Source of the DNA: Lactifluus volemus
Taxonomy: Eukaryota; Basidiomycota; Agaricomycetes; Russulales; Russulaceae
NCBI GenBank assembly: GCA_022376515.1
Contig: WTXI01000085.1
Coordinates: 62,001 to 126,000, forward strand
Direction: 5' to 3'
DNA length: 64,000 nucleotides
In this document: positions 1 through 11,509 of the stretch, piece by piece
How positions within the stretch are numbered: position 1 is the first letter of the stretch
How the letters are laid out: every line of letters begins with the position of its first letter
Position numbers and translations under genes: made by a program
The notes under the pieces: generated by a model
Databases searched by the model: none
What the model saw: only the letters and a program-made list of their open reading frames with translations
What the model was told of the DNA's origin: nothing

Positions 1-184
1 AATCCCTCGGCGGTAGGTATGAGGACAGGCGCTGAATTACGCGACATGATAAGGCCGCACGTTTAACCCGACCTTGATAGTGAAACGATGTCGTTATCTC
101 AATGGCTATTATGAAGCTAGTAAACATCGAATAATAATAATTGGTTGTCTTAATTGAACTTGAACGCTGGAGCAGTCACTAGTA
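1..184. other. Flanking segment shared with two other places
   Basis: No gene is seen here. Positions of about 55-150 closely resemble 16443-16560 and, more weakly, 24066-24145. In each case the segment lies just beyond the 3' end of a kinase copy or kinase relic, so it was carried along when the kinase was duplicated. Confidence 0.5.
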
Positions 185-1537
185 CTACGGCACTGGAAGG
201 GCCGCCTTGTGTGCGAGAACATAGCCCACCGTTCGGTACCAATGGCCTACTGATCTCCACGCGGTAACAGGCCAGATTTCGTTTTTGCGGGACATCCTAG
301 AGCGAAGCTTCCGTGTGGTAAGTTTGCCCTTTATCTCAGCAAAGCGAAATACAACCTCATCCATTGTGGGACGCTTCGTGGGATCCTCCTGTACCATGGA
401 GGCAATGAGCGGTTTGAAAAAATCTAAACCATCGTACTTCTGTTTCGGTGTTAGAACGATTTCCCTTCAAAGAGATAGGGTGTTCAGACCTGGATATAGT
501 CCTCCCGAACCAAGTTTCCGAGATAGTATACGTCAGTTGGGAATGGATTGCACAGCTTTGTTCGGTCTCGGTGCTCAGGTGCGGACTTGTCACCGCCACG
601 AAGGACGTAATCGAGAGGGGGCCCATTCTTGGGATCATATAACCGAGAGAGGCCAAAGTCGATGAGAAAGTATCGTGGAGGATACCGAGTCCTCGTGTAC
701 TTTTTCGCACTTCCGTGATAGTTCTTTGCACGGGAAATCTTCACAGGGTGGAATGACTGAGGATACATCCTCGATGGGTCAAGCATGATGTTGTCGAATG
801 TGCAATCCCTGACAAGTGATATCAACAACTTGGATGCGATGATGTGAAGGAATGATTACCGATGAGCGACATTATGTTGATGCATAAATTGAACGCCCTG
901 CTGAGTTGAGCAACGCAATCGAGATTAATAAGGAGAAAGAGCAACACATACCTCGCAAATCTGTTCGAAGAAAGCAACAAACTCTCCATACGTATTGAAT
1001 CGTGGTTTATGAAACGGCCGCAGGTGCGAGTGCACCATGATCGGGGGGTCATTGGGTAGTTCGATAACATCGAGGAGAGGTGCACAGTGGTTCCGAGGAT
1101 TCGAAACGAGGGAATCAGAGGAAAATAACCTGTTTAATTGAAGTTCTTCGGGGCCTTCACGTTCGCGGAGCTTCTTTAATATCACTGTTTTCCCGTCAGA
1201 TATCCTGGTCGCGTCCATGACCCGGCGCTGAGGGTCGTCAGGGCAGTTTCGTGAAAGCAAGGAGTATACTCACCATTTTTGGTTGACACTCTTCACATTC
1301 CAACCAATCAAACCCCTTCTTTCCAGTTACTTCAACCCACGACTCCTTCCAGCCCTGGCGGTATCGAGGGCGTAGCATGTAGCCAGCTGCCTCGAGGGCT
1401 TCTTGTCGTTCAGCCCACCATAGCTCCTCTTGGTTTAGCTTTCCTGGCTGAAAGGGGGATCCTCCTCCAAGAGATAACCACTGGGATATTAGGACAGAGG
1501 AAGAGGAAGAGTGTTCGCCTTCTGGCTTATTAGACAT
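185..1537 (-). CDS. Protein kinase-like protein, copy A
   Basis: Five exons on the minus strand (1274-1537, 952-1227, 860-900, 490-808, 185-439) join in frame to 384 residues; all introns are GT-AG. The product has a short N-terminal segment rich in serine, then a kinase-fold domain. Visible motifs are a lysine in TVILKKL (candidate ATP-binding Lys), the catalytic loop HRDCTFDNIMLDP whose HR and D are split by an intron, DFGLSR for magnesium binding, SAPEHRD at the activation-segment end, and DPTKRPTMDEVVFRF near the C-terminal lobe. The HRD, N and DFG residues are all kept, so it may be active. No glycine-rich loop is obvious. The family is common in Agaricomycetes but its substrates are unknown to me. 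A close paralogue lies at 24250-25609. The start at 1537 is the first ATG downstream of the TATA run. Confidence 0.85.
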
Positions 1538-1587
1538 GTGTGGTATCCGATGAAGAGTGCTCGTAAAGCCAGAGGAAGCATTATACG

Positions 1588-1601
1588 CTATATATATATA
1601 T
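1588..1601 (-). promoter_or_regulatory. TATA-like run upstream of kinase A
   Basis: An alternating TA run lies about 50-65 bases upstream of the kinase A ATG on the minus strand. A similar run sits at the equivalent place upstream of kinase B (25655-25666), which supports a conserved core promoter over a chance repeat. Confidence 0.45.
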
Positions 1602-1727
1602 GTCAGACAGGGGTGTCGGGTAGACTTCAGGTCAGAACTCGGCAATTGGGGAGATGGAGACTCCCCCTTTCCAAATGTGGTATATAGGTCTCACGGCTCC
1701 AACTTTGTAAGTGAGCAGGCGGTTAAG

Positions 1728-2398
1728 ACGAGGTGCGCAGACCGCTCGGCGAGGTCTCGAGTCTTGCAACGCAACGTGTAACAATAGCCTGAGGCCTACT
1801 CACTGATATGCATACGGCTCTCTAGCCCAACGTGAAAATCCTCATTTTCTCACTTCCCAGCATTTCCCTTTGGATCGCGTTCACGATCTCGGGCGTATTT
1901 TCGTGGTATATGGCTGTCTTTCTCGCTCCAGCTGTGCCTTTTGTCACCATGTTCGAAAACCCCCACCCCTTCGTGACTCTTGGAGGCCCTGCTCACGTTG
2001 GAGTACTATGTTGTACTGCGCGAGCCTTTACGACGCAATTCAGCCAGTGATAGCATCTACAAAAGCCCTTACTTTGTGGGTATCGCATTTGGTTCTGCTC
2101 TGTGGATGGCATATGCCTGGATCTCCCGTCTTCGTCATGGTATGTCTCCGTGCCACCGCTTTGGTATCTCGTTTTCATGAGGACGCTTGACCAGACGCAT
2201 TTCCGAGTCACAAGCCTTTCATCAACGCTGCTTTTATTCTCTTATTCGTCCCTTGCATGGTCGCGCTCCTTTGCGCAATGTTCTGTGACCCAGGAATATG
2301 CACTACACCCAGATCCGCTTTGAAATCGGTAACTTGAGATTTTTTTCCTATTTGATTTATCTATGTAATTTCGTACTACAGATTACGGAGGAGCTCGT
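1728..2398 (+). pseudogene. Relic of type II ankyrin/DHHC-like gene (middle part)
   Basis: This segment matches the membrane-domain exons of the type II copies at 19087-21336 and 35827-37398. Recognisable pieces are the intron just before the first membrane exon, the exon starting PNVKIL (hydrophobic segments), the exon with FGSALWMAYAWISRL, and the exon ending CDPGICTTP then the start of the cysteine-rich exon (ITEEL). Ankyrin exons and everything after ITEELV are missing. The acceptor that reads TAG in the other copies reads TATG here (about 2003-2010), so one splice site is lost. It is a decayed fragment lying directly behind kinase A. Confidence 0.8.
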
Positions 2399-3084
2399 AC
2401 TCTTGCACACACCAACGACTGACACCCTGAAGAACCCCAGACCGATGGCAGTATCTCTGACCCCTTTGCCATGCATGTCCCCCTCCTCAGGCTAACCCTA
2501 CGGTCACCACTATTACCATTCCTGCTGAAGCCACACTTACTACCATTCCTGAGACTGTCCAATACCAACTTTCGGAGCTCAGCCCACCCCTCCTCCGATC
2601 CCAATGCCACCCTCCCAGGAGGAAACCTCCCCTACGCCATCGGTGTCCCCTACTCCGCGCATGCCCGCCCCGCCCACCATCCAGATAGCCCTCGATACAC
2701 TCACACGAGTCACACGTCGCTCGAGGAACTATAGTAGACCAGAAGTTTTCCGGTGCTCTTCAAAAGAAACGCGCCAAGGTTTAACAGGAACGGAAACTCA
2801 ATGCGATCTCCGGCCGAACGGCAGCCTGAGTTGTTGTGGGACTTCTGAGATGACCTTTGCTCTTCCCTAAGCTTGTCCATTTGCTGCACGGGACCGCTCA
2901 GAACAGTGACGGACATAGCATACCTCCAAGGGATTTTGCTGTACCTTGTGATCCTCGCGAGAAGAGAGCGATCATGTCTGAGGTGCTCGATTGTCTCTGC
3001 GTTTTCCTCGGCCTTGGCCTCGAGTCGCCGCGCCTTCTGGTCTGCTGAAGCATTTACTTCAAAGTAATGGCCCCATCAGGAGTA
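2399..3084 (+). other. Possible decayed coding remnant, unidentified
   Basis: No intact gene. Frame fragments rich in Pro, Thr and Ser (about 2480-2730) are followed by a fragment with a hydrophobic heptad look around 2900-2960, interrupted by stops. This has the feel of an eroded coding sequence fused behind the ankyrin relic, but I recognise no family. Confidence 0.25.
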
Positions 3085-3175
3085 CGTTTCTGTCCAACTA
3101 CAGTGACCTGCATATATATTCGGACAAAGTGTTTCGTGCCAAAAACTTTGTATCTATTTGTCCATAGCCAAACAA
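3085..3175 (+). repeat. Left terminal inverted repeat
   Basis: Pairs with 3389-3478 with scattered mismatches. Confidence 0.65.
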
Positions 3176-3388
3176 TAACATCTGTCATGCTGCTCCTCAA
3201 TTGATATGCCTGCTGCAACCTCTACGGAACTGCGAGAACATATTATACACTGGTTCTATGACTTTGAGCTTCCAGTCGACCTCATTTATTGAGTGAGAAT
3301 GACAGATACATCCAGTCAGTATCGGGTGATGTGAAGAGATTTGTGGCCGTCGAGGATGACCACTGAGGGCCAACGTGACACGAGGTCA

Positions 3389-3478
3389 CTGTTTGTCATA
3401 GACAAACATGCACAAACTTCTTGGCGCGAAACACATTGTCCGAACAAATATGCAAGTCACTGTAGTTGGACAGAAACG
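3389..3478 (-). repeat. Right terminal inverted repeat
   Basis: Inverted copy of 3085-3175. Confidence 0.65.
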
Positions 3479-3666
3479 CGCTGCCAAGAGCAGATCTTCT
3501 GATCTGGCATCACGTGAGCGGAGTTTCAAGTTTGTAAGACGTCACATGAGTGACATGACGCGAAGCATCACTCTCCGCGTTCCTTCACAATAGATGGCCT
3601 CCCCAAGATCTTTTATACAGGAAGGCGTGTCGAACGCCACCGGAAGGAATAGTACGCTTTCTCGTT

Positions 3667-5055
3667 ATGCCCCCGATGATCGCTTACCTGCCTGTTCTAG
3701 GTGAGAATTCCCCAATCGCAGCGCTCCCAGATGAAATCCTCCTAGCCATCTTCGACTCTTGCCGAATGGCTGCCGTGGACATGTCTCATACGTGGCCGGG
3801 GCTGTGGCCAGAGATGTGGCATCAGCTAGTGCATGTATGCCAAAGGTGGAGGTCCGTCGTGTTTTCATCCCCACACTATCTCGATCTACGCCTTTATTGC
3901 ACACCCTGGAGTCGTAGTCGTACTTTCGTGGAGGAGATGTTGGATGTCTGGTCGCCCTTTCCTATTGAAATCGCATCTATCGGTCTTACGGATCGCGCAA
4001 TTGCTGCACTGGAGCACTATGATCGCATATGCCAAATCCATCTCGGTCTAACAGAACCAGACATGGAGCCTGAGAGATTGGCCGTGATGCAGAAGCCATT
4101 CCCCGCACTGACGACTCTTCACCTTGCGTCGTGTGATTGGGACTTGCCGGCGCTTCCCGTTGGGTTCTTAGAGGGATCCGTCCCATGTCTACGGTCACTC
4201 GTTTTGGAGCGCCTTCCACCCTTTCCGACGTTACCCCAACTTCTTTGGTCTTGTAACGACCTTTCCAAGCTCCATCTTCTATATATCCTCGATCTTGGTT
4301 ATATCGAGGCAATGGTCACAGCCTTCTCTGCCCTGCCCAGGCTCACAGACCTTTCCATCCGTTTCGAACCACCCGGAACAATCCGACATCCACCTCCGCC
4401 CACACGCGCCGTCCTCCCGGCCCTCGAGGTGTTCCAGTCAAGTGGTCCCAACTCGGACTCGGAGAACTTCCTGGCTCGAATCGAGGTCCCCCAACTCGAA
4501 ACTCTTATGGTTGTGTACGACCACCAGCCCATCTTTGACATCCAACAAGTTATCACACTCTCACTCGCGCTCGGGCCCTTTCATTATGCGAAGCTGTTAT
4601 TCACTAGTTGTGACGTCCGCATTCAATTGTATCAGCCAGAGGGGACAAATCCCCCCAAAATGGTCAAGCTGACGGTGGGCCGAGGTGAAAAGGTCTCACC
4701 TTTGGCACGGATATGCCCCCTCCTATCGTCGTCTCTATTTTCCACTGTTACCGAGCTCAACATCTCCAACTGGCGCTTGGAAGAGACATTGATGGACAAT
4801 CCTGAGTGGCTGGTACTTTTTCACCTATTCACTGCTGTTCAGACTGTGCGTTTGTCTACGGACTTACAGCCGTTCATCGTATCTTCGCTACTAGGGCACA
4901 CTAGGGAAAGTGTCACCGGGGTGTTACCTGAACTTCAAAATCTCTACCTTCACCGCAAGCATTGCCGAGACGAAGTCGATGAACAAGCCATAAAGTTATT
5001 TATCACTGCCTGTGAGAATTCTGACCGCCCTGTCACAGTACACTGCCTGCCATGA
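3667..5055 (+). CDS. F-box protein with leucine-rich-like C-terminus
   Basis: A single uninterrupted exon encodes 462 residues. Near the N-terminus, residues 18-60 read ALPDEILLAIFDSC followed by a Trp/Leu pattern and VCQRWRSVVFSSP, which is a typical agaricomycete F-box. The F-box binds Skp1 and recruits targets to an SCF ubiquitin ligase. The remainder has irregular leucine-rich spacing (for example PALTTLHLASC, PCLRSLVLERLP, PRLTDLSIRF), as in F-box/LRR receptors. These proteins are heavily expanded in mushrooms and targets cannot be predicted. The upstream ATG at 3667 is chosen because it begins shortly before the F-box. The frame is intact and lies between two non-coding elements. Confidence 0.85.
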   Translation: MPPMIAYLPVLGENSPIAALPDEILLAIFDSCRMAAVDMSHTWPGLWPEMWHQLVHVCQRWRSVVFSSPHYLDLRLYCTPWSRSRTFVEEMLDVWSPFPIEIASIGLTDRAIAALEHYDRICQIHLGLTEPDMEPERLAVMQKPFPALTTLHLASCDWDLPALPVGFLEGSVPCLRSLVLERLPPFPTLPQLLWSCNDLSKLHLLYILDLGYIEAMVTAFSALPRLTDLSIRFEPPGTIRHPPPPTRAVLPALEVFQSSGPNSDSENFLARIEVPQLETLMVVYDHQPIFDIQQVITLSLALGPFHYAKLLFTSCDVRIQLYQPEGTNPPKMVKLTVGRGEKVSPLARICPLLSSSLFSTVTELNISNWRLEETLMDNPEWLVLFHLFTAVQTVRLSTDLQPFIVSSLLGHTRESVTGVLPELQNLYLHRKHCRDEVDEQAIKLFITACENSDRPVTVHCLP

Positions 5056-5340
5056 CTCCTGGGGCATTTCCCAGATTTCCATCTGACCGACACTTACCAC
5101 CGCATCTCACGTCGCGCGCACCATCTCCCCCTCTTACCTTTTTATGTTCGCAATGTATTGTCCACCAGGTGAGGATGCAGTTGTGGGAAGGAAAGATGGC
5201 GGCAGTTCTGGAAGGACTCTGACAATGTTTCGTACAGTACTTGAGCGGACAGTGACGGGAAGTCCCAGAAATTTAAAGTAATGAAACTTTGTCTGAAATT
5301 TTGATGAAGAAAATCAGTTAGTCCGTTGCGAACCATGTTT
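5056..5340. other. 3' flank of F-box gene
   Basis: No gene or repeat recognised. Confidence 0.4.
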
Positions 5341-6097
5341 ATTATTGTATTTTTCAGATAAGTTGGCACAGCGCCCAAAATAGAAAATAAAATTTAAAAA
5401 ACTAAAAATTCGGGATGTGTATATCTCGCCGAAATATCAACGTATGAAGGTCGGAGGGGTATCAAAATGATCGGAAAATATGATAGAATAGTTCTATTAT
5501 GGTCCGAGGGAGGAGAAATTAGATTTAAGAAAATCCAAATTTCGGAGGAGGAGATCATATCACAATCTCCTCTATGGGCTCTACCCTCCTAATTTTACAA
5601 TGACAGCTCAAATAAGTCCTAATGATATCTCTTAACCATAACCGAAGGTACCGATAGGGCCATGTGAAGTTGGGGCTGTTGGGCGATCAATTTTGAGGTC
5701 ACGTGTTCAGCGCTTAGATTACCCAAGATAGTAGACATTGAAGTTCGGCATCAATTTGATTGCCCAACTTCACGTGGCCCTATCGGTACCTTCAGTTATG
5801 GTTAAGGGATATCATTATGACTTATTTGAGCTGTCATTGTCAAATTAGAAGGGGTAGAGCCCATAGAGGAGGTTGTGATATGATCTCTTCCTCCGAAATT
5901 TGGATTTTCTTAAATCTAATTTCTCCTCCCTCGGACCATAATAGAACTATTCTATCATATTTTCCGATCATTTTGATACCCCTCCGACCTTTATACATTG
6001 ACATTTCAGAGAGATATACACATTCCAAATTTTTAGTTTTTTAAATTTTATTTTTTATTTTGGGTGCTGTGCCAACTTATCTGAAAAATACAATAAT
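5341..6097. repeat. Large foldback: two 335-base inverted arms
   Basis: The left arm (5341-5674) and right arm (5763-6097) are inverted copies with only scattered differences, separated by an 88-base spacer. The transcript would form a long hairpin. AACCATGT occurs just outside the left arm (5331-5338) and again at 6121-6128, a possible 8-base target duplication, though 23 bases separate the right arm from it. No transposase is encoded. It is either a foldback/MITE element or a hairpin-RNA source. Confidence 0.8.
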
Positions 6098-6277
6098 GAA
6101 AGTACGGAGGAGCTATAGCCAACCATGTGACAACCAAATATCCCTAGTGACCAGGTGACTGCAAGCCAATGCGACGACGGTTATGGATTATATTATAGGC
6201 AATTGTACATCTCTTCAGCAACGATTCGACTGTCGGTTCAACAGAAAGAGCTCAAGGTGATCCTGTGATCACGCAAC

Positions 6278-7060
6278 TCACTCCTGGTTTACGGGCTCAT
6301 ATCCGCCGCGAGCAGCCGGCGCACTTGGCTCATCGATCCCAAGGCCCAAGTAGCAGCTTCTACCATAGTCCCTGGTCGCCCTTTCGACCCACAGTGACGC
6401 CCTCCTCAGCATCCTCGTGCCTTACGATTCTTACGCGCCTCCCAGAACTCCTCAATGGGGGATCATCTCGTACAGCCCATTCAACTTCAAGGTTCGTACT
6501 CGACCCAAAGCTCAGGCTTGCGCTCGTGCCATAGAAAAAATATGGCTGTCCTGGACAATGCAATAATGTGGGTTTTTGCCGCGTAATCCCGTTTGTCGCC
6601 TTTATCCGCTGAAGGGGCGTGTTCTTCCACCTCGGTTCATCCATTATGTCAGCCGTCTGTCGTGTTTCATCATGACCGTGTCTGTGTGCATGGCCAGGGC
6701 CTACATGTACATAAATGTGCCTCTTGATGTCGAACCCCTGCTGAGGCATCGTCTGCGTCGCCTTGGAGCATATGATTATGGCGATGGCACATTCGGGTCG
6801 CGAGTGAACCACCACGCACACCATGAGGTCAGACACTTCGAGTATTATCATTTGAAGTGCAGTTCGGAAGAGTTGTGATCGTCCAGATGAGCCGGACAAG
6901 TCGACTAGACGCCACAAAAAACAGGTTGGCTGTGGCTTCAAGGGTAGAAGGATAGCACTGGCAGGAAGAAGACAGGCGGTTACTAATGGCGGATGGTATG
7001 CGAAGTGATGCGAAGAAGCGACAGTAAAGTGGGTTCAAAGGGCAAGACGACGTAGTCCAA
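6278..7060 (-). pseudogene. 3' relic of type I AKR1-like gene
   Basis: On the minus strand this aligns, with many changes, to the last exon of the intact AKR1-like gene at 13628-16300. Landmarks are the segment beginning CTCATCTGGACGATC, the His-rich tract (HVGPGHAHRHGH), the Glu/Arg-rich tail and a C-terminus GGYEPVNQE against GGYEPLSQV. Frameshifts and stops break it, and the ankyrin and DHHC parts are absent. It is inverted relative to the intact gene. Confidence 0.75.
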
Positions 7061-7201
7061 GAAGACTACAGACCGAGTATACAGTATGCAAGCCCGTTGT
7101 TGGTTTCCTCGGTTCAATGACGGCGAAACGGCATTTCCCACGGGGTGTTATCGGTACCTGCATCAGCGTTTGCACACGTCGCGTTCACTGTCCTGACATC
7201 C

Positions 7202-9256
7202 ATGACCGGGTCTATTGATGATGTCGAAGCTCAATTTCTGGAAATGAATCCTCTGCCTCCTGGTGTGTGCCCTGTGATTGCCCTTGCCCCTTATTGAACC
7301 CAACAAAAGGTGATGCAGGAGGTAGCGGAGTGTCCGACATGAACACAGCCAAATCAGAGGTCGAGGACCCGCCCACTCTCTCACCGCAAACCACTGCCGA
7401 TCCGAATATCAACAAAGGAGCCCGGCCAGATGTGGTATCTGTTCAAATTCCAGGTAAGCCCTCGCAAAACCGGTTTCCCTTCCTACCTGGACCTCAATCT
7501 CTATTGTCTAACATTTCTTGGAATGTAAGGTGAGGGACGCGAGAGCATAAACATCACTGCGGGTGATGCTGCCACTCATCACGGATCGATACCAGCTAGC
7601 AGCCAAATTGAGGTTGAAGCACAAGTGCCAGGTCAGGAAAACGCTACTAGTAGCCAAGGTATGTTTATCCCTTGCTGCCACAGGAATTTTGATGACTTGA
7701 TGCAGCCTGAAGGCATATCATCTACTTCACTTGTTGATGACGAGACTAGACAGCCCCCCAAAATGATAGGGGACTATGATGACGGCGCTAACGCACTTTG
7801 GACTCTATATGGGAAGGAAGCTAAGAGTTATGACAACTTCCGTATCAACACACTCAAGGACGATATGGATGGTGTTCTCATATTCGTCAGTTCATATTCT
7901 TACTTCCATCACTGTTGCGTGCACAATCTCTTATCTGCCATCCCATAGGCTGGTCTATTTTCCGCCGCCCTCACCGCGTTTATCAACAATAGCGTACAAC
8001 CAAACCCTGCTCAAGAAACAGCCTACTACATGCAACAAACCGTCGCTTTGCTCGCACAAATTTCAGAACAAATTTCTTCCATCGCTCCACAATTCACCAT
8101 TCCTTCCATTCCACCAGCCCCTTACCCTACTTTCAAACCGTCGTCGTCCGACATTCGTGTAAATGCGCTCTGGTTCATGTCTCTCATATTCAGCCTTTCA
8201 GCCGCGCTTCTTGCGATACTCGTCCAGCAATGGGTTCGCGATTACATGCACGTCTTTGAGCGATACAGCGATGCTTTAAAACGTGCTCGCCTTCGACAAT
8301 ATTTGTCCGAGGGATCCGAAAATTGGTACATGCCTGTTCTAGCCGAGGCTGTACCTGCTCTCCTGCATATTTCCCTCTTCCTATTCTTCATTGGGCTTGT
8401 CTGCTTTGTGCTGAATATCAACACAACTGTTGGTGTAAGTACAATTATTCCAATTGGGATCAGCAGCTCGTTCTACATCTTCACGATATTCGCGCCCGTC
8501 CTTTACCCTCAGTCGCCATACCAGAACTCATTCTCCGGATTGATATGGTATGTGGCACAGAAGTTGCATGGGCGGAGTTACCAGGATCGGGATCACGAAG
8601 GAGAATCGAAAGCCCTGAGCTCGAGTATGGCCGCAGGACAAATGGAACTCGCGATGGAAGAGACAAAGGAGCGCAAGAGGCGGGACGAAAGGGCAATTTT
8701 ATCACTGGTCAATAACATGACAGAAGATGCTGAGATGGAATCCCTTGTGATGGCAATCCCTGGTTCTTTTAATACGGCGTGGGGCAGGGATGTGTGGAAG
8801 GGGACCTCTGGAGCTATAGAACAAGAGAACATGAGCTCAAATGATGCACTCATGCCGAATATGAATCCCAGACCTCCTTTGCCACCGTCCATCCTTACCC
8901 CACAGCGTGTCAGCACCATTCGCAATTGGTATGGTCTCGTATTGCGCTCGGTCGGGGTCCGAAGAGTCAATCATTCTATCTCTGTCACAAGGTTGTCCCA
9001 CCCACCACCCCAATTGAGTCTTTCCGATCACCCAGCTTTTATCCTACAAAACGAACCTATGCGGGAGCTCAGCAGGCGTGTATGTCACCTGTTTGAGACT
9101 TGCAATTACCGTGGCCATTTTGCAAGCAATGACGTATGGCGCAATCGGACACGTGCATGCGTCGAAACTGTTTCACTGTTTGTATTTTGTGCCAATGTCA
9201 ATCTGGACTGGTTCGGAGACATCACCAAAACGCTTAGCGACATAAGAAATCAATAG
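7202..9256 (+). CDS. DUF6535 membrane protein, copy A (N-terminal part)
   Basis: Four exons (7202-7262, 7310-7453, 7530-7885, 7949-9256) join in frame to 622 residues. The DUF6535 domain starts in exon 3 (ANALWTLYGKEAKSYD) and continues with AGLFSAALTAFINNS, a hydrophobic helix, then LWFMSLIFSLSAALLAIL, and two further helices around ALLHISLFLFFIGLVCFVL and the PQSPYQNSFSGLIW signature. It is predicted to be a multi-pass membrane protein of unknown function, expanded in Agaricomycetes. The frame ends with TAG at 9254-9256, well before the end seen in the complete copy at 31122-34268. The C-terminal half continues in another frame (9257-10517). The shorter product may still be made. Confidence 0.75.
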
Positions 9257-10517
9257 CCTTTCTGGGACAAGATCGGACCAATCATTCGTCTCACGCTGGA
9301 CATGCCTTTCTATCGCGACTATTCAACATACGCTGCTTGGTTGTTATCACGACAGTTTTGATTTTCTTGTGCGCCACCTTCAGGATATCACTGTGCAATA
9401 TCCACCACGCTTTCAAGAGCAAGATGACTTCGAGTCCAGGAGTGCTCTGGCACTCGAAGGTTCAAAGAAGATTGACCGAGATCTCAACGACGTGTTGAAG
9501 TGTCTAGGGATTCTAAACTTGTCTTTGTTCGAAGTCGACGGACAAGAGTTGACAGAAGAGCAAGTAAGGGACAAGTTACTCAACCATGAGCCGGAGATCT
9601 TCAGGCTGGAGCAAGTTGATACTAACGATTGGCTCATGCAAGACATCGACTTCCGTATCGTCGACGTTTGGTCCATGAGCGAAAAAATCACTCACAACTT
9701 GATTCATCAAATACCCGGTGTCCGGTTCGATTCCTTTTTCGAACCTGATTTCGCTTTTAGCAAAGCTGTTGACTCCCTCACATCTCCCACCAAACCCTTA
9801 TCAGTGTTCCCGCTGCGGATACTACGAGAGTTATGTTCCATTGCACCCGAGCTGCGCGATATCATAGAGGGCAAGACACGGGACGTTTCAAAATTCCAGT
9901 GGACACTTGATTCTCTGAAGAACGAAAACCTGAAGTTCCTCAGATGGTCCGATCCCAGTTGCCTAATGGAAAGTCAAATGGCTCGTTTATACGACATACG
10001 CTTTGGCGGCGTCGTTGGGTTTAGCGTTGAACTTTTATTCATCTCCCTGAAAGGGTTACTACCCATCTCTCGATTGGAGGAATCACAGGTCGCCTTGTAC
10101 GCTGGTACTCTGAAGATGATTGCACCCAACTCAGACTGGGGGACCGACACCTATTCGCCCTGGACGCAGAAAATGATCCTCGACGTTGTTTGCGATTTCG
10201 CCGAGCACCTTGACGCCATGATTGAGGTCCCTGATACAGCGAGGGGCGATGTCGTGTCCCGCTCAAGGCTGATCGCGGATGGGCTCGAGGTTCTACTTCG
10301 CAATGTATTTGCACGGCGGAGGAGCCCGCATATTGACGATGTAGTGGAGAGACTTGGGTGTATCCCCACCGTTTATTATAGTGAGAGGTATCATTTCCTG
10401 CAGATCGTGAGGCCCGTAGTGTTGGAGTGTGTCTCATTGCGTGGAGATTTCACAAAGTACCGGAACCTTCTCTTCAGGCCAATGTCACCTGCCTGTAGGT
10501 CATCTGTTTGTATATAA
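9257..10517 (+). pseudogene. Detached C-terminal half of DUF6535 copy A
   Basis: An open frame from about 9369 to 10517 matches the C-terminal half of the complete DUF6535 protein (for example PLSVFPLRILRELCSIAPEL against PLSVLPWQHLQGLCSIAPKL, and PHIDDVVERL against PHIDEAVGRL). It is separated from the upstream part by the stop at 9254 and a change of frame near 9355. I found no GT-AG pair that restores the frame, so I read this as a broken gene, but an unusual intron cannot be excluded. Confidence 0.6.
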
Positions 10518-11509
10518 TACTTTGGACCTTCCTTGTATTATTACGAGTCCCGGGGAGGCGAAACAGAAGATATTATATAGTGCCCCGAGTCACTGGGATA
10601 GTAGATTCTCGATCCAATCAACATTCATAACTGGCACGCACTGGCAAAACCGAACCAACGAGACGTGAAAAGCCGTGTCATAGATGGAAACTGACGAACC
10701 TGACTCGGGTAAATACAACGTCATCGTATTTGTAGATGTGCGAATGGGTCACTATCATCCCTGACAACTTTGACGACGATCTTAGTCGAGTGCCGGTGGT
10801 ACGGAGGCAATCGCATGCTAAAGTTGAATCACAGGTTCAACCATTTTAATCGAATCAAAAAAGTCCTCTCCCACAACGCAGATTCTCTGTTCTTACTCTA
10901 GGCTATTTCTGCCTCATTCGGCTCACATCAAATCGAGTAAATTGAGCTGTGCCGGGAAAATTAGACAACTGTGAATAGTCTCATCGATACTGGCGCCTTG
11001 GGCCAGCATGCAGTCGTGCCCCGAGGCAAACTCGTGAGGTGAAATCGCAGGAACGTCTACAGCCAGCCGAGGAAGATTGGACCTCAAAATGAGGAAATCG
11101 CGTCCAGGAGCTTTTGTTACATCTAGCATTGGAGAACGCGGAGGTCCGGGAGGTGGTACCAGGACAGACTCGGATACAGGTCAAGTTGTCACACGCTGAC
11201 GCAATTCAACCTGCGGCACGAGCACAGTTCACTTCGAACGGTGTACTCTTCGACCCTGACAGAACCTTATCTCATAGGCGGACGCGACACCAAGTTTGAG
11301 AGAAAAGGAAGGCTCATCACGCGCAGAATGTCGTGACCATTCGACAAAGAAAAAGAATACAGGTATTTTGAAAAACTTACAGTCCAGCGTCCTCTTCGCC
11401 AACTAGTGTCCTAACGGAACTGGGTCAAAGAAAGTCTCCAGCGATCTGTACGGGAACGAACTATCTTTCCCAATAAAAGGTGTAGATGTATATATGAAGG
11501 AGATGGACG
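10518..11509. other. Intergenic, nothing recognised
   Basis: Short open frames exist on both strands but none shows domain features or splice-consistent extension. The segment separates the converging DUF6535 copy A and the GPHR gene. Confidence 0.4.

Larger units (their letters stand above)
3085..3478. mobile_element. MITE-like DNA element with transposase N-terminal remnant
   Basis: The element is bounded by terminal inverted repeats of about 90 bases that begin CGTTTCTGTCCAACTACAG on the left and end with the complement on the right. It is 394 bases long. Inside, at 3206-3292, a short frame begins MPAATSTELREHIIHWFY and then stops. This resembles the N-terminal helix-turn-helix start of fungal Tc1/mariner-type DDE transposases. 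I infer a deletion derivative that is mobilised in trans. No clean target-site duplication was found. Confidence 0.65.

Noticed and set aside
5760..6044. 94-codon frame in the foldback right arm
   Set aside because: Lies wholly in the inverted repeat and has an antisense twin in the other arm; no protein features.
6360..6941. 193-codon minus-strand frame as a new gene
   Set aside because: It aligns with the last exon of the AKR1-like gene in a shifted frame; it is the relic called at 6278-7060.
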